In this document: positions 38,501-46,760 of the stretch, piece by piece | How positions within the stretch are numbered: position 1 is the first letter of the stretch | Layout: each line of letters opens with the position of its first letter | NCBI GenBank assembly: GCA_013076295.1 | Contig: RQOL01000828.1 | Coordinates: forward strand, 3,469,219 to 3,533,218 | Direction of reading: 5' to 3' | From: Sanderia malayensis | Taxonomy: Eukaryota; Cnidaria; Scyphozoa; Semaeostomeae; Pelagiidae | DNA: 64,000 nucleotides | Notes under the pieces: model-generated | Told to the model about the DNA's origin: nothing | The model's input: only the letters and a program-made list of their open reading frames with translations | The model's database searches: none | Made by a program: the position numbers and the translations under genes

Positions 38501-39874
38501 TCCAGAGGGGTCTCATAAGAAGTGATGCGTTATCATTGAACGCCACGAAGGCCCATTTGAGATTTGATATCAAATCATACATTTATGATGCATCTGAAGA
38601 TCTTGTAATTCGATTCATAGCTCAAGAAGTGTACCGTGATGTACCAGAATGTAAGTTAACAGATATATTGTTTCTCTTACCTTATTATTATATATGTGAT
38701 GCAAATAGTTGAATGTATTTTTTCTTTAAGTTGCGTCCTACACAGAATTACCTGCTTTGAAGTGGTATGACGTCAACAAGCGGAGAAACAAGGATGGTAA
38801 TCTAATGCGAAGGTTTATCGCATCTGAAGACTTTGTCAAAGCAAACCTCAGGAAACGAAGAAGTCTAACAATAGCAGATGATCATCATATAAGCTTTATT
38901 TATGGAGCAGGGAAAGATTGTAGTAAAATTTGGAATGCCCATTTGATATGCAATGGACCTTTGATGCCTGGAAAGGATTACAGGTAATTGTTTCGCATTT
39001 ATGATTCATAGAAGAGTGTTTATTATAACGAATAGCAAATGTAAATGAACTGAATAACGATTGTATAAATTCCAGATTTCAATTGGAAATAAAATATCAT
39101 GGATCAGCGAATTTTGTTAGAACAAGATTTACGAAGTCGTATAAAACAGGTTTGATAATTTGAAAACAATTTCAATTAGCCGCATCTGCACCCCGTGTTT
39201 GTCTTTATATTATGGAGAAGAATATATGAATTGTTTTTGTTTTTCAGGAAAAAGTGACCCAGCTCCTCAAACATACACTGCACCAAATGACGACAGCTTT
39301 GCTTATTGGATAGCCCTTATCATAACTTCAGCATTATTATTTATAATTTTATTCAGCATTTTGGCATGCTTTCTTGTTTACCGATGGTGAGTTAAACACA
39401 AGTTTTTTACGTCAGTTATGCATGTTACAAATATTCATGTATTGTATCATTCATTGGTACAAAACTGTTTTTCATGCAGGACAAAGCATAGAAAGAATAT
39501 GAAAAGCACATATGAAATTGGAGTTCAGAAAAACGAGTATGTTTACAATCATGAAGTTCCTTTGTGTTTTTTTACATGAAATATTTTTCGTTCGTAATAA
39601 TACATGAGTTAATGTCAGTTTCTATTCTGATTTAACTTGCAGTGCTTCGGAAGAATTCTTTTTGCCGACCAATATTGGTAAGAAAACCGTTTACCATGGA
39701 AGCATTATATTTTATATTACATTAATTTATCTATTGTATACATTTGCAATTGTTATTCTAACGATGAATGTTTGAATAACAGAAACTGAATCCCAAGAGC
39801 TGACTGTTTGGTTCTCAGAAGAAAGTATTCCGAATGGAAAAAATGACCCATTTAAAAGATCATCTGAAGTTTGA
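29598..39874 (+). CDS. C1q-like / Ig / cadherin transmembrane receptor A (15 exons)
   Basis: Exons: 29598-29655, 30004-30531, 30721-32857, 33088-33879, 33976-34178, 34310-34467, 34612-34753, 36203-36349, 36434-38650, 38731-38983, 39076-39149, 39248-39386, 39480-39536, 39643-39677, 39783-39874; joined 7,032 nt, 2,343 residues. Exon 1 is a signal peptide (FTLFYLPLFMTCF). Exons 2-5 encode about 8-9 jelly-roll domains of C1q/TNF type, seen as repeated G-x-Y-x-[VI]-S-A-N-[IV] and late hydrophobic [AF]-x-[YF]-[IL]-G strands. Exons 6-7 are one Ig domain split by a phase-0 intron (MPC, FYWLQNG, GLYRC). From exon 8 come about 7 cadherin repeats (DKNDNPP, LDINDNAP linkers; some degenerate). Then a juxtamembrane block with CNGPLMPGKDYRF, similar to the fibronectin-like region before the membrane in receptor tyrosine phosphatases, one transmembrane helix (WIALIITSALLFIILFSILA) and a tail of about 70 residues ending SSEV, a possible class I PDZ ligand. 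No catenin-binding motif is seen. It is a paralog of receptor B. Confidence 0.85.
34785..36182. repeat. About seven copies of a ~187-bp tandem repeat in receptor A intron
   Basis: The word TTACCTATCATACATAAAGC begins at 34841, 35032, 35330, 35514, 35702 and 35888, with a variant at 36082. Spacings are 184-194 bp except one of 298 bp, where an unrelated AT-rich segment of about 110 bp (about 35175-35285) is inserted. Each unit has GGGTTAGAAAAAT, TCACTCAGAA, GATCA and TTGCCCCAAGTGAAATA. The array fills nearly the whole 1.45-kb intron between the Ig and first cadherin exons and stops about 20 bp before the acceptor. It is related to the repeat at 12290-12660. Confidence 0.95.
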
Positions 39875-40429
39875 AAAATATTGGCCCAAAAGAACGTTAA
39901 TAAGCCAGATAAGTGATACCTGAGTTAGTCCTTTAATTAACTGCACTCTTCTATAACTAAGACGCTGTGACAAAAACATTATGACCAGAGACATTTTGCA
40001 CCAATTTGTTTGCACCATGTATCAGTCATCAAGTGTTGCAAAATCGCATTTTTAAAAATGATGAAAATACGGTTGGCATGAAATAGCGAAATTACTGATA
40101 TATGGATATCTAGGCTTCCAAACACGCCAAACATCCCATCTCCATATTTTTTTGAAGCACTCATTTCAAAACATATCGTTTTAATCAAATGCTAGATGCT
40201 TTAGTCCTGATTATTGGGTTTTCATCACAGCAGCACTCATTTTAACAATGTTAACAGCTAGTCTAACAATTTATGCTTACGGAGAAATATTTTATTTCTT
40301 TACGGATATTTGATCAAATTATTAAACAAGATGCTTTCTGCACGAAACAAATTGATTCCGATTACATAAATTTTCGTGCGAATCCAAAATGGACCATTTA
40401 GTATTAACTCCTTTGTTAGTTCAACTCTT
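39875..40429. other. 3' flank of receptor A
   Basis: AT-rich, with no coding signal. It presumably contains the receptor A 3' UTR. Confidence 0.35.
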
Positions 40430-40640
40430 GTGGCGAAGTGGTTGGCACTTGTGCTTGCCACTCATGGAGTCGCGGATCGATTCCACTGAGCTCCACTTGG
40501 AGTGAATTTGAGTTGAAATTAAATGAGGGCCGGTACGCCGAGGATCTACAAGAGAAAGTAGATCCCCGGCGTACCGGGACTTTTCGTCTTTCCGTTCAGG
40601 ATAGTTTTTCGGCAGAAACGCCGAAAAACCATCAACCGAT
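40425..40640 (+). mobile_element. tRNA-derived SINE-like element with two hairpins
   Basis: The head has a Pol III A box TGGCGAAGTGG (40431-40441, consensus TGGCNNAGTGG) and a B box GGATCGATTCC (40474-40484, one mismatch to GGTTCGANTCC) at tRNA-like spacing. The body folds strongly. Arms 40530-40549 and 40558-40577 pair over 20 bp with one mismatch around an 8-base loop. Arms 40604-40613 and 40620-40629 pair perfectly over 10 bp. The composition is more GC-rich than the surroundings. Element ends and a target duplication were not identified, and the right limit could reach about 40790. Confidence 0.65.
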
Positions 40641-41109
40641 CGTACTCAACTACTAACTCTGTTGGTACACCGGGGTGACGAGGGCCAACAGTGCCGATCT
40701 GTTCATATATATCCAGCGACATCTGCTTGGAGACTCGCCACCGATATATATATGCACCCTCCAATTACTTATTGGAATCATGTGCACAAGTTTTCTAATT
40801 GTGGGTGTGAGTCAATACGCATGCGTATTTATATCAATTGCTCTCCTTTGTCTCCATAATTTAAGTTCGAACTTTATTTTGTTTTTGCTATTTTACCATC
40901 TATTATGCCAATAGAAAGATGCGCACAACAGCGTTGCCAACAGCAACGCCCCCATCACTTTCAGCCAAGCCAGAGCCCAGTCGTACCCACTCTCTTCGTT
41001 TTTTTTAAATCAAATTAATTCATTTGAACATACCTGCTATTTATTCTTCATCTTCAACCCTGCCTCATCAAACACTATTGTAACACACATCCGAGCAGCA
41101 CTTGCCTAA

Positions 41110-41886
41110 AGCCTAGCGCACACAGCAGATTTTTGTCGCTAGCGACGAAGATTTTTGTCGCTGACGACAAAACACAATCCTCCGCACACAGCAAGATTTT
41201 TGTCGGGATCATGCCTCTCTTCGGTTTCCGAGACTCGCTTCCAATTTGGCGCCAATTTACGTGCACGTGTTAATTGGGTTTACGTGCACGAGTTAATTTG
41301 GTACGAAGTGAAGTGATTCTTTTTTGAACTTGACTCACTGAAATAAAATATTTCTGGATTCAACTTCATATTATTACTGACTACTGAGACCTTGACCTCC
41401 TTGACGATGATATAAAAAATATAAGCAGATGAACTGAAATCAACTTCAAACTTCAGTAAGGCACAGGTCAGATGCAATTTCATTTAATGCAACGAATTTC
41501 TTGGCCCTATCTGCATACTCTGCAGAATTTGTTTGATAAAGGCAAGGTCTTGCCTGCCACATCTCCACCAGCCTTTCCTCTTTTTCGGCAGTCCAAAGTT
41601 CTGCAGTATCCTCCATTTTGTTTTTGCAAAGTGAGCTTAACCACGTGATCGGAGGAACGCTTCCAATTGGTTGGTGGATTCAAATATCATCTTTACTCCC
41701 CGCACACAGCACGATTTTTGTCTTTTGTCGCCAACGACGAAGACAAATATCAAACATGTTTGATATCAAGGATTGTCGTCAGCGACAAAAATCTTTCATA
41801 TTTCTATCCCGCACACAGCAGACTTTTGTCGTCAGCGACAAAAATCTTCGTCGCCAGCGACAAAAATCTGCTGTGTGCGCTAGGCT
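41110..41886. mobile_element. PIF/Harbinger-type element with TAA target duplication
   Basis: The ends are long inverted repeats. The left begins AGCCTAGCGCACACAGCAG and continues with TTTTTGTCGCTAGCGACGAA. The right end is the near-exact reverse complement for more than 60 bp. The flanks carry a 3-bp duplication TAA (41107-41109, 41887-41889), typical of PIF/Harbinger. Subterminal GCACACAGCA...TTTTTGTCG words also recur inside. Length is 777 bp. No DDE transposase is present, but a relic of the family's second protein is (next entry). Confidence 0.85.
41446..41616 (-). pseudogene. Myb/SANT-like (MADF-type) DNA-binding fragment of Harbinger
   Basis: A 56-codon frame with its own ATG (41616) begins MEDTAELWTAEKEERLVEMW, followed by PCLYQTNSAEYADR and ALNEIASDL. 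The W-x(3)-E-x(2)-L-x-E-x-W...PCLY...Y-x-x-R...A-x-x-E-I-A pattern is that of the MADF/Myb-SANT-like domain in the accessory protein of Harbinger transposons. It is truncated after about 50 residues and lies inside the element at 41110-41886. Confidence 0.7.
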
Positions 41887-41889
41887 TAA

Positions 41890-42523
41890 ACGCTGTTTAC
41901 ATCTGGTATTACTATTACGTCATGTGTTCTTCTGGGCAGTACTGATTTCAACTCGAACTCCTCCGAAAATTAATTTGGGTTTTTGTGATGGGTCTGGCCT
42001 TGCGCGGGTAGGTGGATAAAGATGTTATCAGCGGAACGATACGACTTAAAAATTTTCCTTAAAATAGTCACTGTTGGTTTTTACCAACAACTTATTATAT
42101 CCACCTTGATTTTTTTCTCAACCATACCGAATACTGGTGAAGTTTGTGGTGTTAACAATAAACAGGGTGTTGATGACATGTTTCTTTATGTTTTTTTGAT
42201 TAACATATGAATAGATTATTTTCGCGTCGTCAAGAAAATAATTTATCCTCCTTAACAACAACTTCATGTTTTGACGGGAAGGGAAACACATTTTGCATGG
42301 AAAGTACGAAAATGTCTAATTAGAAAGCCAAATTTGATGTAGAAGTTTTTTTACTATATATCATTCAAGTGTTGAAGACAATCTAGACGAAGCTAAAAGA
42401 CGAAAGCCGTCATAGCAAAAAGCTAACATCAGTGTCTGTCTGTCGCCCCTCGGTTAGCTGATTGGATATTAGTTAAATTCATGCGAAACTTTAGGCCTGC
42501 TTTGTTTTGATTGACAAGAAGAA
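41890..42523. other. 5' flank of the TIR gene
   Basis: No coding signal. It likely holds the promoter and 5' UTR of the TIR/Tudor gene. An inverted CCAAT (ATTGG) occurs at about 42460, which is weak evidence. Confidence 0.3.
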
Positions 42524-44887
42524 ATGGGCTGTGGTGGCAGTAAATCTCGTTTGATGTGTCCAAAATGCGATTATCAATTCATAAATGGCGAAGACTTCTT
42601 ATACCACCTCGAAAAATATCACAATATTAAAGAAGTCGATCAAAACAGAAGACCTTCCTTACAACAACGAAATGGTAGCATCAACTGCCCGAAATGCGAC
42701 ACAGTTAAATTCAAGAACGGCCAAGATCTTCTGAATCATTTGCAATTGAATCATGCCTTCCTTCCTGGTGATGCAAATCCAGCAAAGATATCATGTCCGA
42801 AGTGTAACGTAACTGGATTTGAAAGTGTAAAATTACTTATCGAACATTGCGACAAAACGCACACAAAGATATCTGCAGCAGTTGACAAAGTTGATGGAGC
42901 TGATTCGTCAACAGTGAATCATGCTAATCTACCTCGTGTCGGCGATAAAGTTCTTGCAATGTGGGTAAAATCTAAGTGGCAATATTTTGATGCGACAATT
43001 ATAAAATTTATGCCTGATAAATTATTATATGAAATAGAATGGGATGACCAAGATTCGTCTGGTCGTATCGTTGATTACTTCAACCTGGCATTGAACAAAG
43101 AACCAAGCCGAAAAGAGATTGGAGTGGGCAGCATTGTACTATTCCATCAAGGACGATATCGAGGTCAAGAAGGTGTGAGACTGGGTGGAGTGAGATGGCA
43201 TCAAGGACAAATTACGCGATGCTATAAAAATGCTGCTGGTATTGAAATATATGATGGATGTCACACAAAAGGAGCCGCTGATGGTAAATGGGTGACGTAT
43301 AAGGACTATGAATACACCTTCACAGGACATGAATTAGATGAACTAAGAGTTGGTCCAAATGTATTTGATATTATTGAAGATGACAAAGAAGACATTGATG
43401 ATATTGACATCTTCTTTTCATACGCTGCAGTGGATAGTCCTGATGCAATTAAGAACAAAGAAGCCAAAGTACCACAGAAATATGTATCAGTTTTGGATCA
43501 GCTGTGTGATCCACGTAACATTGTTGATCAATTGAAGTCAAAAGGTTTAAAGGTAGCTCACAGAAATGCCTCAACAAGTGAAGAGTTAAAAAAAACTGCG
43601 AAACTTATGAAGAAAGCTAAAGTATTCATTGCTTGCATAAGTGACGAATACGTTGCAAATAATGAGTGTAGGATGGAGTTTCAATATGCAAAAACAACAC
43701 TAAACACTCCAGTCGTCCCACTGGTTGTTGGAGATGGTTCATTTGAATGGACCTATTCTGTTGTTGGCATGCTGGTTGCTGGAGAGCTTTATATTCATTT
43801 CAAAGACAAAACAGTCGAAGATGCCAAGTTGACGGAGCTTTTTACTGCATTGAATGCTTACTTCGATAACATAACATCTGCGACAGAAGCACAGCAAATT
43901 CGGCGTGTTGAAGGAGATGCTGATATTTTCGTATCATATTGCTGGACGAACTCTTTCGATGCACTACGCAATAAGCAAATAAAGGCACTGGAAGGCGGCG
44001 AGTTTTCAGATCCGCGATTGGTAAAGAAAGAGCTTGAAAGTGCGGGTTATAAACTTTGGTTGGATATAGAAAGGTTGCGGTCTGCCAATGCGAATGCAAG
44101 TATGTACGAACAGTTGACTCAAGCATTGAAAGACGCCAAAGTTGTGATGCCTTTTGTGAGCAAAGAATACGCAAACAGTGCAAATTGTCGTTTGGAACTT
44201 CAGTTTGCCATGAAATCTCTTGCTAAGCCAATAATACCCATTGTTGTTGGAAAAGATGATGAATGGAAAGAAACAGTTATTGGAGCCCTTATTGCACACG
44301 GTGACGTAGAAGGGGTCAATTTGCAGAATGTGACAAACCAGGAACAGTTGAGAGGGAAAATTAAAACCATCAAAGACGAGATTGAGAAATATCTCAGCTC
44401 CACAGTTAAGCCCGTTGATGTAAAATATCGTGCACCAAGGATTGGAGACCATGTTGTTTGTCACCATTTTCGTTTTGCTTATTATATGGCAACGATACAG
44501 AGTTTCAATCCTGAAACGTTGGAATATACTGTGAATTGGGATGACGGTGACCCAAGTGGCCGCGTTCAAGCATATAACTGTGTTGCATTAGATGTGGTAC
44601 CAGATTCAGATGAAATTGGCATTGGCACAATTGTATTTTTTCAACAAGGCAAGTATGGTGGAACAGAAGGAAATAACACAGGAGGCAAAAGGTATCATGA
44701 AGGAATAGTTACATCAGTTGAGAAGCAAGGTAATCTATTCATGTATAATGGACATCATACAAAAGGAGAAAGTGATGGAAAATGGGTGACTTATCGAGGA
44801 TATTCTTATGAATTTCATCATGTTCCTTTAGAAGAACTGAGAATGGCGCCGTCTGCCATGGACGCTCTATTAAGCTCCCAACCCTAA
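42524..44887 (+). CDS. Myristoylated zinc finger - Tudor - TIR - TIR - Tudor protein, intronless
   Basis: A single 787-codon exon. The N-terminus MGCGGSKSR fits N-myristoylation (Gly2) with Cys3 available for palmitoylation, so membrane anchoring is likely. Three C-x2-C...H-x3-4-H fingers follow: CPKCDYQF (12-33), CPKCDTVKF (55-77), CPKCNVTGF (91-113). Residues 138-280 are a Tudor-like/DUF4537-like module (PRVGDKVLAMW, EIEWDDQDSSGRI, HTKGAADGKWVTY). TIR1 is 293-450 (DIDIFFSYAAVD). TIR2 is 465-625 (DADIFVSYCW, LWLDIERL, CRLELQFA). A second Tudor-like module spans 638-780 (PRIGDHVVCHH, VNWDDGDPSGRV, HTKGESDGKWVTY). E516 in LWLDIERL aligns with the catalytic glutamate of TIR NADases such as SARM1; TIR1 has alanine or serine there. 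The likely role is TIR-based signalling or NAD cleavage at a membrane, with the Tudor modules as binding domains; this is inferred. I do not know a named ortholog. Confidence 0.82.
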   Translation: MGCGGSKSRLMCPKCDYQFINGEDFLYHLEKYHNIKEVDQNRRPSLQQRNGSINCPKCDTVKFKNGQDLLNHLQLNHAFLPGDANPAKISCPKCNVTGFESVKLLIEHCDKTHTKISAAVDKVDGADSSTVNHANLPRVGDKVLAMWVKSKWQYFDATIIKFMPDKLLYEIEWDDQDSSGRIVDYFNLALNKEPSRKEIGVGSIVLFHQGRYRGQEGVRLGGVRWHQGQITRCYKNAAGIEIYDGCHTKGAADGKWVTYKDYEYTFTGHELDELRVGPNVFDIIEDDKEDIDDIDIFFSYAAVDSPDAIKNKEAKVPQKYVSVLDQLCDPRNIVDQLKSKGLKVAHRNASTSEELKKTAKLMKKAKVFIACISDEYVANNECRMEFQYAKTTLNTPVVPLVVGDGSFEWTYSVVGMLVAGELYIHFKDKTVEDAKLTELFTALNAYFDNITSATEAQQIRRVEGDADIFVSYCWTNSFDALRNKQIKALEGGEFSDPRLVKKELESAGYKLWLDIERLRSANANASMYEQLTQALKDAKVVMPFVSKEYANSANCRLELQFAMKSLAKPIIPIVVGKDDEWKETVIGALIAHGDVEGVNLQNVTNQEQLRGKIKTIKDEIEKYLSSTVKPVDVKYRAPRIGDHVVCHHFRFAYYMATIQSFNPETLEYTVNWDDGDPSGRVQAYNCVALDVVPDSDEIGIGTIVFFQQGKYGGTEGNNTGGKRYHEGIVTSVEKQGNLFMYNGHHTKGESDGKWVTYRGYSYEFHHVPLEELRMAPSAMDALLSSQP

Positions 44888-45624
44888 CTGCAAACGTTGC
44901 ATATTTGATGATGTTGTAATGAATCAAGAGTAATATCAACGGATATTTGGCCGAATGCCATCCTTTCAAAAATAGCTTTTATTTAAGAATAACAATGTGA
45001 ACTCGTATTGTTGAATATCAACGTTGATATGATTCATTTGATTTGGGAAATGCATTGCGGTTGCAAATATGGAAGAAATGGAAGCAACGCCCAGTGTTCA
45101 GAATGTTTTTCGCGTTGCTCGGAGTAACACAAAGGCATATGGAACCATTCAATTTAAGTTCTTAACAACGAAAATATTTTACTTATCTATCTATTTTTCT
45201 GTTCCTAGCCATTTTAATGTGTGTTTATCGAAGTTATTTACTGATTTTCTATCTTTTTATTGATTCGATATCGCATGAGAATATTCTCAAGCGTATTAAT
45301 CATGTCATAGAAGAATGGTTTCTATTAACAGTAATCAAGATACTTTTCTTTGAATTTATTGTACGAATTAACCAATGGCAGATGTTGCATTGTATTGTAA
45401 CCCTGTGCATTGATTAATGAGAGTTGCCTTTTGAAAAGTAAAACAAGTGAAGCATACAATTTGACACAATACGCTAAGTTATAAAAGATCATTCAAGAAG
45501 ACATTTTGTTCGCTGTTGTCATTATCATCTAAGAGCTGTTACACCATGCTGTTGTTGTGAGCAAACAAGCATTCCATGTCATTGGGTGAGGAAATTCCAA
45601 GCACTTCTACAGTAGCGCAATACC
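44888..45624. other. Intergenic DNA downstream of the TIR gene
   Basis: TIR gene 3' UTR and AT-rich spacer. Short frames near 45069-45417 show no recognisable motif. Confidence 0.35.
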
Positions 45625-45703
45625 ATGGCGTGGTTAAAACAGCGATATCATTTGGCGGAGAATATTCTTATTCTTCTTGGCTTCTTTACCTGTTTTACTT
45701 TCG
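45625..45703 (+). other. Candidate alternative signal-peptide exon for receptor B
   Basis: ATG, a hydrophobic core (ENILILLGFFTCFTF) and a GTGAGT donor at 45704 leave phase 1, exactly like exon 1 of receptor A (which ends TCFG across the junction). It could splice to the receptor B exon at 48030, or be the first exon of a lost paralog. A second candidate is at 46761. Confidence 0.5.
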
Positions 45704-46760
45704 GTGAGTTTGCATCAGAATATTTCTTCGTTTTTCGCAAATTTTCCTGCTTGTTTTTGTTTGCCCAATTAGAAATAGTCAGTGTCGCAGTTGGATTATT
45801 TTTTCACGACCCCATTTCCTTGGTTTGGGGTGCAGAGGACTTAATAGAGGCTATGAACGTTATAGCGGAAAGCAACGAACAGCTCGCAAAAACTTTTCTA
45901 ACGGCTCTTTTAAAGGAAACGGGTATATACATTTATCGACGAAAAGCTTTGAGCGTGAACAACGCTTTTCTTGCGAAGGTTAATTTTAGAATTTCATCAA
46001 ATTCTCAAATCTAGATTTTTGCATGCAAGGGTTAATGATAAATAGTTTATAGGATCAATAGTTTTAATTCTATCATTCTATCATGGAATAAGACTTTAGC
46101 AAGACCCAGACTTTTTCCGCACATGCCGGAAAAGGGAGGGTGTTTTTGCAATAATTGCATGCATGAAAATATTGCATGGATGCAAACTTTGCTTGCGGTT
46201 TTGTATTGTCTAATTTCTCATTATTTTATAACAATGATGAAATAATGATAATGACAAATATTGGTTAAATATTACCACGGCGACTTGTTGCTTGATAACT
46301 GAAGTAACCTTCATGGAATTCTAGCATTCCTTCATAATATGCAATTAAATGGTGGATTCCTTTGGCTGAGTCATTTCGATATAGTGTCCATGACAATAGC
46401 ATATACAATGTTTTCGATTTTTGAATTCTGCAGAGGTTTGTCAGAAGGTCATTAGCATTTTCAACAATGCATGCAAAAGACAAAAAAGAATTGTGTCTTT
46501 TTGCAATTTGTAAATACTTCTATTTGAAATCACATAGTGATAAGATAAAGGGAATTAAATTAACTAATAACAGCATTTGATACAAGCCCATTGAAAATTT
46601 GCATAAATGTGGTCTTTTTAATTTCTTAACAAGCTTGCAAATCTTCTGGCCAGAAGCAGTCTAGGCTTTACTCAGTTCAGTTCATTGCCTATTTTTCTAC
46701 CACCAAGTTGGTTTACTAAAGTTTATCAAGACGACGACTTCATGTCAAATAATTTTCCTA

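Noticed and set aside
40431..40484. Functional tRNA gene
   Set aside because: A and B boxes are present, but no convincing complete cloverleaf or acceptor stem was seen, and it is fused to a structured SINE-like body.
43842..44569. Minus-strand frames of 113 and 187 codons
   Set aside because: Antisense shadows of the TIR/Tudor coding exon with no recognisable motif.
42524..44887. Bacterial contamination or recent bacterial transfer for the TIR gene
   Set aside because: Flanks are animal genes and transposons, base composition matches its neighbours, and zinc fingers plus a myristoylation signal are eukaryotic features. Older transfer cannot be excluded.
45625..46014. 129-codon frame as an independent gene
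   Set aside because: Only the first 79 bp look coding. The rest runs through a donor into intron-like sequence.
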